Counted from the stretch's first letter, positions 39,023 to 51,774 are shown. The stretch: DNA of 64,000 bases from VAZQ01 sp963712565 (GCA_963712565.1 CAVQIP010000044.1:70021-134020), one strand, 5' to 3'. Notes: a model not told the origin generated them from the sequence alone. Numbers and translations: made by a program.

Positions 39023-39631
39023 ATGATCTCGCAGGCCGACAGGGTGCGTATCGTCGATGCCATCCGCGCGGCGGAGGTCAACACGTCGGGCGAAATCTTC
39101 TGCGTCATCGCGCGGCATTCGAGCGACTATCGCCTGGTGCCGCTGGCCTGGGCCGCCGCCGTCGCGCTGCTCGTGCCGGCGCCGCTGATCTACCTGACGC
39201 TGTGGCCGGCTGCGCTGATCTATCTCATCCAGCTCGTCAGTTTCATCGCGGTCGCGCTCGTGCTCTCGCTGCCGGAGATCCGTTACCGCATCGTGCCGCG
39301 GCGCGCCCGGCACGAGCGCGCGCATACGGAAGCGCTGCGGCAATTCTTTGCCCACGGGCTGCACCAGACCGAGAACCGTACCGGGGTGCTGATCTTCGCT
39401 TCGGCCGCCGAGCGCTACGCCGAGATCGTGGCGGATGCCGGCATCCACGCCAAGGTGACGCCGCAGGTATGGGACCGCGCGGTCGAGGGGCTGGTCGCGG
39501 GTATCAAAGAGGGACGCGCGGGCGACGGCTTCGTCGCCGCGATCGAGCAGTGCGGCGCGGTGCTGGCCGAGCACTTCCCGCCCGGTTCGCTCAACCGCGA
39601 CGAGCTGCCGAACAAGCTGGTGGAGATTTGA
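39023..39631 (+). CDS. Second TPM-domain membrane protein
   Basis: A 202-residue protein. The beginning IVDAIRAAEVNTSGEIFCVIARHSSDY is the first part of a TPM domain, followed by two close transmembrane helices (PLAWAAAVALLVPAPLIYL, LIYLIQLVSFIAVALVLSL) and a second part (HGLHQTENRTGVLIFASAAERYAEIVADAGIHAKV). This split TPM form is typical of the gene that follows lemA-tpm in alphaproteobacteria. It begins nine bases after the preceding stop, so lemA-tpm-tpm is one operon. Confidence 0.88.
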   Translation: MISQADRVRIVDAIRAAEVNTSGEIFCVIARHSSDYRLVPLAWAAAVALLVPAPLIYLTLWPAALIYLIQLVSFIAVALVLSLPEIRYRIVPRRARHERAHTEALRQFFAHGLHQTENRTGVLIFASAAERYAEIVADAGIHAKVTPQVWDRAVEGLVAGIKEGRAGDGFVAAIEQCGAVLAEHFPPGSLNRDELPNKLVEI

Positions 39632-39686
39632 GGCCGGGGTCTACTGTCCCGAGGCGCAGCGCACCGTGACCGGCACAGGCAGATCG

Positions 39687-40718
39687 CTACGACCTCCCGT
39701 TTTCGTCGAGGAACGACTGCACCGCCTCGAACAGCATCAGGCGGTTCTTCTCCATCATGATGGTGTGCGTGCCCTCCGGCAGCTGGACGTAGCGCTTGCC
39801 CGGCGCGTTGGTGAGCAGCGGGAACAGCGTCTGCGCCATGTAGGCGGGCGTGTCGCGATCCCATTCGGCGTGAACCAGCAAGGTCGGCACGGTGATCTTC
39901 GCGGGGTCGTAGTAGCCCTTGCCGGCGGAGTGAAACTCGTCGCCGTCCTGCTGCACGCCGTTGGGCGCGCGGATCACCGGCGGGCTCATCCTGGCGCCGA
40001 CCGGATCGGTGGCGAAGGTCGCGTCCGCCCAGGCATCGAACCAGCCGGCGGGGATGAGCGTCGCCTTCTTGTCCTCGGGCACATCGGTCAGCCAGCGCGT
40101 CTTGGCCTGCTCGCGCGCCACCATGCGGTAGACGCCGAGCGCCCCGGAGCCGCGCGTCAGCGACGGCGTGGTGCGGATCCAGGACGGCGCGTACAGCACC
40201 AGCCGTTCGACCTTGCCCGGGTTCTGGGCGGTGTAGGTCGCCATCAGCGAGGTTCCCCACGACCAGCCCAGGAGGTTCAGGCGCGGGATGCCGCGGCGCG
40301 CGAGGATGAAATCGACCACGGCGGAGATATCCTTGACCGCGGTCACGCCGCGCACGATCGGCGGATTGGTTTCCGGCTTGTCGTCCATCTCCTTCGGCCG
40401 CGTCGACTTGCCATAGCCTCTGAGGTCGAGGAGGTAGACGTCGTAACCGCGCCCGGCGATGTACTCCATCCACGACACGCCATCGAGCTTGAGATCGAAC
40501 GAGGTGTGGGCGGGATAGGTCGCGCCGTGCACGAACAACAACGTGCGCTCCGGGCGGAACGAGTTCATGTCGGCCGAGCGCTTGTTGCGCACGTAGATTT
40601 CGATGCCGGGCTCCGACGGCACCATCATCTCTTCCATGACGACCTTCGGTGTTTGCGCTGAGGCTTGCGTGACGAGCGCGGCGACGGCGGCGGCCGCGAG
40701 CAGACAGGCCGGTCTCAT
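39687..40718 (-). CDS. Secreted alpha/beta hydrolase
   Basis: A 343-residue protein. A signal peptide (CLLAAAAVAALVTQASAQ) is followed by an alpha/beta hydrolase: RTLLFVHGATYPAHTSFD (oxyanion region), DVYLLDLRGYGKST, nucleophile elbow LLGWSWGTSLMATYTA (Ser in GWSWG), VPTLLVHAEWDRDTP (acid) and LPEGTHTIMMEKNR (His). The substrate is unknown. ATG 40718 is preceded by CGGGAGGAC. An AhpD-like gene lies 20 bases upstream on the same strand. Confidence 0.88.
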   Translation of the reverse strand: MRPACLLAAAAVAALVTQASAQTPKVVMEEMMVPSEPGIEIYVRNKRSADMNSFRPERTLLFVHGATYPAHTSFDLKLDGVSWMEYIAGRGYDVYLLDLRGYGKSTRPKEMDDKPETNPPIVRGVTAVKDISAVVDFILARRGIPRLNLLGWSWGTSLMATYTAQNPGKVERLVLYAPSWIRTTPSLTRGSGALGVYRMVAREQAKTRWLTDVPEDKKATLIPAGWFDAWADATFATDPVGARMSPPVIRAPNGVQQDGDEFHSAGKGYYDPAKITVPTLLVHAEWDRDTPAYMAQTLFPLLTNAPGKRYVQLPEGTHTIMMEKNRLMLFEAVQSFLDENGRS

Positions 40719-40738
40719 ACTGTCCTCCCGTTGATCCC

Positions 40739-41407
40739 TCAACGCGCCTGCGCGTGATAGACGCTGTTCGGCCGCATGTCGGTCGCGGAGGCGAGCCGGT
40801 TGGTCATGTTGTAGAAGGCGGCGACCGAAGCGATGTCCCAGATGTCGCGGTTGCTGAAGCCGACGCGGCGCAGGCGCGCGCGATCCTCCTCCTCGACCTC
40901 CCACGGCTGGGTGGTGAGCTTGACCGCGAAGTCCAGCATGGCGCGCTGGCGTCTGTCGAGCCGCGCGGCGCGATAATTCATCACCATCATCTCGCCGAGC
41001 ACGGGACCGCCGAGCTGGCGCACCGCATTGCCGTGTGCGGTGATGCAATAGAAGCAGCGATTCTGCGACGACACCACGGTGGCGATCATCTCGATTTCGA
41101 GCTTGGAGAGATTGGCGGCGTTCTGCACCAACTGTTGCCGGTAATCCACGAACGCCTGCAGCTTGTCGTTGTCGAAGGCGAAGGCCTTGAGCACGTTCGG
41201 CACGAAGCCGAGCTTCTCCTCGCACTTCTTGAAATAGGCATGCATCTCCGGCGAGAGCTTTCCCGGCGGAAGCTCGAGCGCGGTGATCTTGACGTCATCC
41301 TCGGCGCCGGTGTGCGCAGGGGCCGGCGTCTTCGCACCTCTCGGTACCGGCGATCGCTTGACGGCAGCCGGGCGCTTCTTGGCGGCGTACTTCGTTCGCT
41401 GGGGCAC
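40739..41407 (-). CDS. AhpD-like peroxidase-related protein
   Basis: A 222-residue protein. After a basic, Ala/Pro-rich N-terminus of about 45 residues the AhpD/CMD domain follows: LGFVPNVLKAFAFDNDKLQAFVDYRQQLVQN, LSKLEIEMIATVVSSQNRCFYCITAHGNAVRQ with the redox pair CXXC and distal His, and the C-terminal block VEEEDRARLRRVGFSNRDIWDIASVAAFYNMTNRLASAT. This matches uncharacterised peroxidase-related enzymes. The start is GTG 41407, nine bases after AGGAGA. It is probably co-transcribed with the hydrolase. Confidence 0.88.
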   Translation of the reverse strand: MPQRTKYAAKKRPAAVKRSPVPRGAKTPAPAHTGAEDDVKITALELPPGKLSPEMHAYFKKCEEKLGFVPNVLKAFAFDNDKLQAFVDYRQQLVQNAANLSKLEIEMIATVVSSQNRCFYCITAHGNAVRQLGGPVLGEMMVMNYRAARLDRRQRAMLDFAVKLTTQPWEVEEEDRARLRRVGFSNRDIWDIASVAAFYNMTNRLASATDMRPNSVYHAQAR

Positions 41408-41630
41408 GGGGCGTCTCCTGTCGTGAATAGGTCCGATCCTAGCGCCTTCGTCGGCGAAACGGTATCGCGTCGTTGTCGTTAACGGTCCGGAATTTAGCCC
41501 TCGACGCGGCAGCGGCGATGGGAAAGACTTGGGTTTCGAGACTCGGGCCCCGAAGACTTGGAGGCTGGGCACTTGCGGCGCGCGCAAAGCCGGCTACATC
41601 ACGCGCGGGCGCGGGCCGAGGGACACCGCC

Positions 41631-44600
41631 ATGCCAGCCGCCGATCTTCCCGGCACCGATGAACAGCGCGCCGAAGCGGCGCTGATCGCCGCTGCCGGCA
41701 AGCTTCTGCGCAGCGGCAATCCCGAGGTCCCGGAGGACTTCATCGCCTGGCTGTTCGCCCACGCGGTGCCCGAGGATCTCATGCGCTACGATCCTCGCCA
41801 GCTCGCCGAGCTCGCCGCCGGTGCCTGGTCCTTGCTCGCCGTGCGCAAACCCGGCGTGCCGAAAATCCGTCTCGACACCCCTGGCCCGGTCGTCGGTCAC
41901 GAGCGGCTGCGCAACGATTCCGTGCTCGAGATCGTCAACGACGACATGCCGTTCCTGGTGGATTCGGTGCTGGCGGAGCTGACCGACCGCGGCATCGAGG
42001 TCCGCTTCGTCGTGCATCCTGTCCTCACCGTCGAGCGCGACGCGGCTGGCCGTCTGATCGCCCTCAACGGTGCAAAATCCGCCGCCGGCGCGCTGCGCGA
42101 GAGCGTGATCTACATCCACATCGAGCGCATCGACGAGGAAGCGCGCCGCGCGGAGATCGTCGAAGCCATCGAGCGCGTGCTCGCCGATGTCCGGGTGTGC
42201 GTTGCGGATTGGCGCGCGATGGCGGCGCGCGTCACCGACGTGGTCGCCGAGCTCAAAGCCAATCCGCCGCCGTTGCCGGCCGCCGAGATCGCCGAGGCCG
42301 TCGCGTTCCTCGAATGGCTGCTCGACAACAATTTCACCCTTCTGGGTGTTCGCGATTACGAGTTCACCGCCGGCCAGGACGCACTCGAGCCGGTGTTCGA
42401 GAGCGGGCTCGGCATTTTGCGCGCACGCGAAATGTCGGTGCTGCGGCGCTGGAACCAGCCGCTCGTCCTCACGCCGGAAATGCGCGCGCTGCTGAAGGAG
42501 CCGACGCTGCTCATCGTCACCAAGGCCACGGTGCGCTCGCGCGTGCACCGGCACGTCTACATGGACTATGTGGGCGTGAAGCGCTTCGATCGCGGCGGCA
42601 AGCTGGTCGGCGAGTTCCGCATCGTCGGACTGTTCACCTCCACCGCCTATACGCGCTCGACCCGCACGATCCCGTTCTTGCGCCGCAAGGTCGACGCCGT
42701 CGTGGCGCGGGCGGGCTTCGATCCGGAGGGCCATTCCGGCAAGGCGCTGGTCAACGTGCTGGAGAATTACCCGCGCGACGAGCTGTTCCAGCTCGACGAG
42801 GATACGCTCTATCAGTTCGCGCATGACGGTGCTGCAGCTCGACGAGCGGCCGCGCGTGCGCGTATTGCCGCGGCGCGACCGCTTCGATCGCTTCGTCTCC
42901 GTTCTCGTCTACGTCCCGCGCGAGCGCTACGACAGCAACGTGCGCAAGGCGATCGGCGAATATCTCGCCCATGTCTACAAAGGCCGCGTCAGCGCCTTCC
43001 ATCCGTTCTTCCCCGAGGGGCCGCTGGTGCGGGTCCACTTCATCATCGGCCTGACGCCGGGCGAGGCGCCGCGTCCGGATCGCGCGAGCCTCGAGCGCGC
43101 GGTCGAGGCGATCGTGCGCACCTGGATCGACGAGCTCGGCGAGGAGCTGGCGCGCGCCTACCATGCGGCCAAGGCGAGCGCGCTGTTCAAGCGCTACCGC
43201 CACGCCTTCTCGCAGGGGTATCGCGAGGTCTATTCGCCCGCCACCGCGCTCGCGGACATCCGCGTCATCGAAGGGCTGTCGCACAGCCGTCCGCTCGGCG
43301 TCGACTTCCACCGTCGCGCCGGCGACCGGGGCGATTGCGTCGGGCTGAAGGTTTGGAGCTACAACCGGCCGATCCCGCTGTCGGAACGCGTCCCGGTGCT
43401 GGAGAACATGGGCTTCAAGGTGGTGGACGAGCGCACCTACCAGATCGCGCGCGACGCCGAAGGCAAGGCCCCGCACGAGGCTCCCCACGGCCCCGCCGTC
43501 TGGTTTCACGACATGCTGCTCGAGCGCGCCGATGGCCGGTCGGTCGATCTCGACGCCGTCAAGCACGGGCTGGAAGCCGCCTTCCTGGTGGTGATGGGCG
43601 GCGGCGCCGAGAACGACGGCTACAACGCGCTCGTGCTGGCGGCGGGGATGATGTGGCGTGACGTGGCGCTGATCCGGGCGATCTCGCGCTTTCTGCGGCA
43701 AGTCCGCGTGCCTTATTCGCAGGACTACATGTGGACGACGCTGGTCAAGCAGGCGCCGATCGCCGCCGACGTGCTGCGGCTGTTCCGCGCGCGCTTCGAT
43801 CCGCGCCTGGAGGTCTCGGCGCACGAGCGCACGGCGCGCGCCGCCGAGGTCGCCGCCGCCATCGAAGCGGCGTTGCAGGCGGTCGAGAGCCTCGACGAGG
43901 ACCGCATCCTGCGCCGCTTCGTCAATGCCGTGCAGGCGGCGGTCCGCACCAATTTCTACCAGATCGACGCCAAGGGGCAGCCGAAGCACCTCATCGCCAT
44001 CAAGTTCGCAAGCCGCATGCTCGATGCCTCGCCGCTGCCGCGTCCGCTCTACGAAATCTTCGTGTATTCGCCGCGGATCGAGGCCGTGCATCTGCGCTTC
44101 GGCAAGATCGCGCGCGGCGGCATCCGCTGGTCCGACCGGCCGCAGGACTTCCGCACCGAAATTCTCGGCCTTGCCAAGGCGCAGCAGGTCAAGAACGCGG
44201 TCATCGTTCCGGTCGGCGCCAAGGGCGGCTTCGTGCCGAAGCTGTTGCCCAAGGCCGGCCCGCGCGATGCAGTGCAGGTGGAAGGCACGGCCGCCTACGA
44301 GCTGTTCATTTCCACCTTGCTCGACATCACCGACAACCTCGACGACAAGGGCATCCTTGCGCCCGCCAACGTCGTGCGCCACGACGGCGACGATCCCTAT
44401 CTCGTGGTCGCCGCCGACAAGGGCACCGCGACCTTCTCCGACATCGCCAATGGCATCGCCCGGCAGCACGCGTTCTGGCTCGACGACGCCTTCGCCTCCG
44501 GCGGCTCGGCCGGCTACGACCACAAGAAGATGGGCATCACCGCCCGCGGCGCCTGGGAATCGGTCAAGCGCCACTTCCGCGAGCTCGACGTCGACATCGG

Positions 44601-46498
44601 CAAGACGCCGTTCACCGTCGCCGGCATCGGCGACATGTCGGGCGACGTGTTCGGCAACGCCATGCTGCGGGCCGGCACGATCAAGCTGGTCGCCGCTTTC
44701 GACCACCGCGACATCTTCATCGACCCCGCTCCCGATCCGGAAAAGAGCTTGCGCGAGCGCCGGCGCCTGTTCGCGCTGCCGCGTTCGAGCTGGCAGGACT
44801 ACGACAAGGCGCTCATTTCCCAGGGCGGCGGCGTGTTCCCGCGCGCGCTCAAGGAAATCGCGCTGTCGGAGGAGGCGCGCGCGGCGCTCGGCTTCGGCGG
44901 CGGCCAAGGCGACGCCGCAGGAGGTGATCAAGGCGATCCTGGCGGCGCCGGTCGATCTGCTGTTCTTCGGCGGCATCGGCACCTATGTGCGGGCGTCGTC
45001 GGAGGCCGACGACGCGGTCGGCGACCGCGCCAACGATGCGGTCCGCGTCACCGGCGCCGAGCTGCGCTGCAAAGTGATCGGGGAGGGCGCCAATCTCGGC
45101 ATGACCCAGCGCGGGCGGATCGAGGCGGCGCTGCGCGGAATAAGGCTCAACACCGATGCCATCGACAATTCGGCGGGCGTCAACACCTCCGACGTCGAGG
45201 TCAACATCAAGATCGCGCTGGCGACGCCGATGCGCGACGGGCGGCTCTCGCGCGAGGCGCGCAATGCGCTCTTGATCGGCATGACCGAGGACGTGGCGGC
45301 GCTGGTCCTACGCAACAATTATCTGCAGACGCTGGCGATCTCGCTCGCCGAGCGGCGCGGACTGGAGGACGTCGGCTTCGAGCAGCGCCTGATGCGGACG
45401 CTGGAAGGCGCCGGCGATCTCGATCGCGCGGTGGAGTTTTTGCCCGACGACACCGAAATCGCCGAACGCCGGCGGCGCTCGCAGGCGTTCACGCGGCCCG
45501 AGCTGGCGGTGCTGCTCGCCTATGCCAAGCTCTCGCTGAACCGCGAGCTCGTGCAATCGAGCGTGCCGGACGATCCCTATCTCAGCCGCGAGCTCAGCCG
45601 CTACTTCCCCGCCGCGGTCGCGGAAAAATTCCCCGACGCGATCGATCGCCATCGGCTGCGGCGCGAGATCATCGCCACCCAGCTCGCCAATTCCATGATC
45701 AATCGCGGCGGCCCCTCGCTGGTGGTGCGTATCGCCGATCAGACCGGGGCGCCGCCGGCGAGCATCGCCGCCGCCTTCGCCGCCGTGCGCGACAGCTACG
45801 GCATGTCCGCGCTCAACGCCGAGATCGATGCGCTCGACAACAGGATTTCCGGCAAGCTGCAACTCGAGCTCTATCAGGCGGTGCAGGATCTGCTGCTCGA
45901 CCGTCTGGTCTGGTTCCTGCGCAACGTCGACCTGGCGCAGGGGCTGGCGGCGATCGTCGCGCATTACCGCGCCGGCATCGCGGCGGTCGAGGCCGCACTC
46001 GACGCGGCGCTGCCGGAGCCGGCCGCCGCCGCGCGCCGGGAGCGCGAGGCCGCGCTCAGGCAAGAGGGCGTGCCCAGCGAGCTCGCGCACCGCCTCGCCG
46101 CGGGCCCCGCACTCGTCGCGGCGCCCGACATCGTGCTGGTCGCCGACCGCGCGGGTCAGAACATCGCCGAGGTCGCGGCCACCTATTTCGCGGCCGAGGC
46201 ATTCTTCCGCCTCGACCGCATCGCCAACGCCGCGCGCGGCATCGTGATCTCGGATTATTTCGATCGGCTCGCGCTCGACCGCGCGCTCGATTCGATCGGC
46301 GACGCCGAGCGCCGGCTCACCGCCGCGATGGCGGGCAACGGCGTCGCCGGGGCCGAGGCGGTGGAAGCCTGGGTGGCGCCGCGCCAGGCCGCGGTCGACC
46401 GCATCCGCATGTCGGTCAACGAGATCGCCAATTCCGGTCTCACCCTCTCCAAGCTCGCGGTGACGGCAAGCCTGCTGGGGGATTTGGTGAAGAATTGA
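41631..46498 (+). CDS. NAD-specific glutamate dehydrogenase, large 180-kDa type, two frame changes
   Basis: About 1621 residues; converts glutamate to 2-oxoglutarate and ammonia for catabolism. The N-terminal regulatory half (DDMPFLVDSVLAELTDRGI, LLDNNFTLLGVRDYEF) leads to the catalytic core: VHLRFGKIARGGIRWSDRPQDFRTEILGL, KNAVIVPVGAKGGFV (active-site Lys region), NMGFKVVDERTY, GDMSGDVFGNAML and CKVIGEGANLGMTQRGRIE. A long C-terminal helical domain ends LSKLAVTASLLGDLVKN. Frame changes lie near 42825 and 44905; one base removed at each joins the three parts, and the total length (4868) is 3n+2 as expected. ATG 41631 is the family start. Confidence 0.93.
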
Positions 46499-46547
46499 TG
46501 CGCACGAATCGCATGTTGTTCGTGTCCGAGCGAGCGCCACGGGCTCC

Positions 46548-46678
46548 GACCCTCCCCCTTGCCGCGAGGGTGGCGAGCGAAGCGAGCCGGGTGGGGGTGC
46601 GGTGATTACCAACGAACCCCCACCCCGCCCGCCTACGCTTTGCTCCGGCGGTCGACCCTCCCCGCAAGGGGGAGGGTA
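46548..46678. repeat. GC-rich inverted repeat downstream of the glutamate dehydrogenase
   Basis: GACCCTCCCC stands at the left edge and GGGGGAGGGT at the right; inner arms GTGGGGGT and ACCCCCAC pair across GCGGTGATTACCAACGA. It lies between two convergent genes and may act as a terminator. Confidence 0.6.
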
Positions 46679-46705
46679 ACCGAGCCCGCGGCTCGGGCAC
46701 GCTTC

Positions 46706-48299
<1,594 letters not shown>

Positions 48300-48348
48300 G
48301 AGATTCTGATGAATATCACAGCAATCCAAGCGATAGAATCATGTGGTT

Positions 48349-48420
48349 GTCGTCCCCGCGCAAGCGGGGACCCATATTCCAGAGTCGGTGGCTATGGGTT
48401 CCCGCTTGCGCGGGAACGAC
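48349..48420. repeat. Dispersed palindrome (GTCGTCCCCGCGCAAGCGGGGAC type)
   Basis: Two hairpins (GTCCCCGCGCAAGCGGGGAC and TTCCCGCTTGCGCGGGAA) joined by CCATATTCCAGAG, bounded by GTCGTC and GACGAC-like ends. It is a clean copy of the family also seen at 3055 and 29252. Confidence 0.75.
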
Positions 48421-48437
48421 AGCCGCGGGTGCGGCAG

Positions 48438-50201
48438 TCACAGCGGCAGTTGCGGCTCCTCGTCGCGACCGCGGCGGGCGCCGGCGCCGGTGGCTTGCGC
48501 GGCGTGCGGCGCGAACGTCCACTGCACCCGCATCACCTTGCCGGCGCGGCCATAGATCACGAGCTGCACGGTGCGCCGCGGCCCGTCGGGGCCGGCGAGA
48601 TAGACGCTCTCCTCGAGATCGACACGGTCCTCGTAGGCGCTGAACGTCCAGACCTCCTTGTTCGCCATCTGCAGCATCGCGCTGTGCCCGTCGGCCAGCC
48701 GGTTGGCCTTGACCGCCGGATGCAGGTGGAAGCGCACCGCGAACTCGTCGCGGCCCGCCGGCAGCGAGGCGCCGCGCGCCGGCGTGAATATGTCCTCGCC
48801 GTCGAGCCTACGGCCGTCGGCCGCCAACGCGAGGACGCGCTGGTGGATCACGTTGAAGATGTCGGCGTAGCCGTCATGCGACGTGCGCAGCACGACGGCG
48901 CCGTCGTGCTCCTCGCGCGTTACCGCAACCTCGCGCGGGCCGCCGACCATCGGCGTGCCGTACAGCATGCGCTTGACCGGGCCCGATTCGATGAAACGGC
49001 AGGACGAGGTATCGTTGAGCGTGACGGTGGAGTGCGCGGCGGTTGCGCGCGCGACCTGGCGCCAGCCCTCGCGGCTGGTCGCCGGCAATCCGCAATTGAC
49101 CACGATGCGGTTCTGCCTGGCCGAGAGCTCGAACGACAGGCAGCCGGCATGCGCCTCCTGGCTCACCGCCATCGGCGGCGGACGGCCGGCATCCATCACC
49201 ACGACGGTGCCGGCGCTCTCCACGCGCTGATAGCCGGAATGGGGCGCGTTCGCGAGCGGCGCGCCGCGCGCGTCGTCGTAGGCCAGGATGGTGGTGAGCA
49301 GGTCGGTCGGGGTCGGCCCCATGCCGTTGAACAGCGCGAAATTGCCGTCGCCGTGCCGGAAGAACCGCAGCATCGGCATCATGCGGTCGATGGCATTGAG
49401 CAGCGGCGGCGGCGGCGCGATGTTGCGGGCGGTGAACGCGGTCCGCAGCGGCAGCAGGTCGACCAGCAACTCGATGAGCGCGCCGGGATTGCGGCTGATG
49501 TGGCCGCCGTCGGGCAGGATCTGCCGCGCCAGCTCGTCCGAGAGCCGCTTGCTGGCGGCGCGGATGTGGCGCTGCTGGCGCGCCATGCACAGCGCCCCGT
49601 AGCACAGCGCGATCGCGGCCTGCAGGCGCGGCACGCCGTCGCGGGCCTGGGAAACCGTGTGCCGCAGATGGCGGACCTGCCGCGTCAGGCTGCGCAGGAA
49701 GCGGCGATAGAACTGCGCGTCGGCATCGTCGAGCACCAACGGCGCTTGGCTGAGCCAGGAGATCACCCGGCGCGCCACCACGTCGGGACGCCAGGCGATC
49801 GGATCCTGGGAGCTGTTGAGGGTGATCCATTCGTCGACCAGCGCGCGGGCGTTGGCGCGGCTGATGCCGGATTCGGCGGCGCGCAGATGACGCAGCCAGC
49901 CGAAGCCGAGCAGCGCGACCGCCCAGTCCTCGGACGGCGCCGTGATCTCGAACGGGGAGCGGGAGTCGCACATGACGACCTTGCCGGCAAAGACGAAGCG
50001 GCCGGCATAGATTTCGCTGGCGCGGGTTGCATCGCTGGTGCGCAAGTCCTGCGGCGCGATGACGATGCGGTCGGCCTTGCCGAATGAAAACGGCCAGTTG
50101 ACGATGGGATGGGTGGTGACGCGGCTCGTGAGCCTGCCGACAAGGCCACGCGCCAGGTACACGGACAGTCTGGTACGTTCCGCGACCGAAACGCGCGACA
50201 T
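48438..50201 (-). CDS. Heparinase II/III-family protein
   Basis: A 587-residue protein. The N-terminal helical toroid resembles alginate/heparinoid lyases (PHSIVNWPFSFG-like start, DDADAQFYRRFLRSLTRQVRHLRHT, LPDGGHISRNPGALIELLVDLLPLR). The C-terminal heparinase II/III beta-sandwich includes SGYQRVESAGTVVVMDAGRPPP, AHAGCLSFELSARQNRIVVNCG and HSTVTLNDTSSCRF. No signal peptide is seen. Between rsmB and purH this gene is conserved in alphaproteobacteria, so it is probably a house-keeping glycan-active enzyme rather than a polysaccharide scavenger. The start at 50201 (MSRVSVAERTRL) is chosen; 50279 is possible. Confidence 0.88.
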   Translation of the reverse strand: MSRVSVAERTRLSVYLARGLVGRLTSRVTTHPIVNWPFSFGKADRIVIAPQDLRTSDATRASEIYAGRFVFAGKVVMCDSRSPFEITAPSEDWAVALLGFGWLRHLRAAESGISRANARALVDEWITLNSSQDPIAWRPDVVARRVISWLSQAPLVLDDADAQFYRRFLRSLTRQVRHLRHTVSQARDGVPRLQAAIALCYGALCMARQQRHIRAASKRLSDELARQILPDGGHISRNPGALIELLVDLLPLRTAFTARNIAPPPPLLNAIDRMMPMLRFFRHGDGNFALFNGMGPTPTDLLTTILAYDDARGAPLANAPHSGYQRVESAGTVVVMDAGRPPPMAVSQEAHAGCLSFELSARQNRIVVNCGLPATSREGWRQVARATAAHSTVTLNDTSSCRFIESGPVKRMLYGTPMVGGPREVAVTREEHDGAVVLRTSHDGYADIFNVIHQRVLALAADGRRLDGEDIFTPARGASLPAGRDEFAVRFHLHPAVKANRLADGHSAMLQMANKEVWTFSAYEDRVDLEESVYLAGPDGPRRTVQLVIYGRAGKVMRVQWTFAPHAAQATGAGARRGRDEEPQLPL

Positions 50202-50294
50202 CGAGGCGCTGCTCCCCCTTCTGCGGGTCCTAGCGGTCCCGCCCGGCCGGAACATAGCGAAGGGCGGCCCCCCGGCCAACCGCGGATAACTCCT

Positions 50295-51651
50295 TCAAAT
50301 CCTTTGCAGTCGGGCGGCGTAGAAACCGTCGAGACCGGCCATGCGCGAATCAGCGTCGGCGAGGTGGCAGGGTAGGGTGCGCAGGTCGCCGTCCGTCGTG
50401 AGCCACTCGGCGCGCCCATGCACTTCGCCGGCCGCGATCGGTCGGCGGCGCAGGTTGTCGTTGCGCGCGAGGAGATCGCGGACGATTTCGATCCCCTCCT
50501 CCGGCTCGAGCGAGCAGCTGCAATAGACCAGGATACCGCCCGGCCTGGTCAGCTCGGCCGCCCGCGCAATCAGCCGATGTTGCAGTCCCGCCAGCGCCGC
50601 GATGTCGGCCTCGCGTTTGAGCCAGGGGATGTCGGGATGGCGGCGGATGGTTCCGGTCGACGTGCAGGGCGCGTCGAGGAGCACGGCGTCGAACGGGTCT
50701 GCCCGCCACTGCGTGGCGTCGGCAGCGACGGTTTCCGCCGTCAGGCGCAGGCGCGCCAGGTTGGCACGCAGCCGCGCGAGCCGCGCCGGCGCGCGGTCGA
50801 CGGCGACGACGCGGGCGCCGGCGGCGGCGAGCTGCGCGGTCTTGCCGCCGGGCGCCGCGCAGAGATCGGCGACGGTGAGACCGCGGACGTCGCCGAGGAG
50901 CCTCGCCGGCAGCGCCGCCGCCGCGTCCTGCACCCACCAGGCGCCGTCGGCATAGCCCGGCAGCCGCGACACCGGTCCATGCACGACCGCGCGCACCGAA
51001 CCGGTCGGCAGCACGCGTCCGCCGAGCACGCTCTGCCCAATGCTCGGGATCGCTCCGCACCGTCAGATCGAGCGCCGGCTCGCGGCCGTTGGCGATCGCG
51101 ATCGCGCGCGCGGTCTCGGCGCCGTAGTTGCGCATCCAGCGCGCCATCAGCCAATCCGGCGTGTCGAGCGCGCCGGCGTCGATGGCGGCGAGCGCTTGCG
51201 CGCCCTCGCGCGCGAGGCGGCGCAGCACCGCGTTGACGAGCCCGGCGTAGCGCGCCGCACGCCGGTCGGCCTGCGCCAGCCGCACCGCGAGGTCTACCGC
51301 GGCGTGGTCCGGCACCTCGAGCCAGAGGACCTGCGCCGCGCCCAACAGCAACGCGGTTTCGACCCGCGGCGCGCCCGCCGGAAAAGCGAGCCGCCGGCCG
51401 AGAAGGTGGCGCAGCGTGCCGAGCCGGCGCAGCACCGTCGTGACCAGCGCGCGCACCAGCGCGCGGTCGCGATCATCGAGGGCAGCAAAATCGGGTCGCG
51501 CCGCTTGGTCGTCGAGCTGCTCGTCGAGCGGCCGGCGGCGGCGCAGCACGCCGTCAAGCAGGTCGGCGGCGATCCGGCGCGCGGCGAAGCCGGGCGAGTC
51601 GCCGGCAGAAGCGCGAGGACTTATGGGCAGGGCGGAATCCTTTGCTGTCAT
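50295..51651 (-). CDS. rsmB: 16S rRNA (cytosine967-C5)-methyltransferase RsmB, one frame change
   Basis: About 451 residues. The N-terminal NusB-like helical domain (GFAARRIAADLLDGVLRRRRPLDEQL, DRDRALVRALVTTVLRRLGTL) precedes the SAM domain: LTVADLCAAPGGKTAQLAAAGARVVAVDRA, VLLDAPCTSTGTIRRHPDI and the catalytic VYCSCSLEPEEG. The frame changes near 51030; dropping one base of the GGG in TGGGCAG joins the halves. The start is ATG 51651 or 51654, and both lie inside the palindromic repeat at 51647-51744. DUF1674, htpX and heparinase neighbours are a usual alphaproteobacterial set. Confidence 0.9.
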
Positions 51652-51744
51652 CATCCGCGCAAGCGGGTGATCCAGCAATCCGGGAACATGGGGTATTTCA
51701 TTACGGTCGCGAGTAAACCGGATGCCCGCCTTCGCGGGCATGAC
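51647..51744. repeat. Diverged dispersed palindrome overlapping the rsmB start
   Basis: GTCATCATCCGCGCAAGCGGGTGAT forms one hairpin and ATGCCCGCCTTCGCGGGCATGAC the other, with an unrelated middle. The GTCAT at its left edge provides the rsmB start codon on the minus strand. Confidence 0.65.
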
Positions 51745-51774
51745 GATCCTTTGTGGGTGGCTTTCAGGCCCGCA

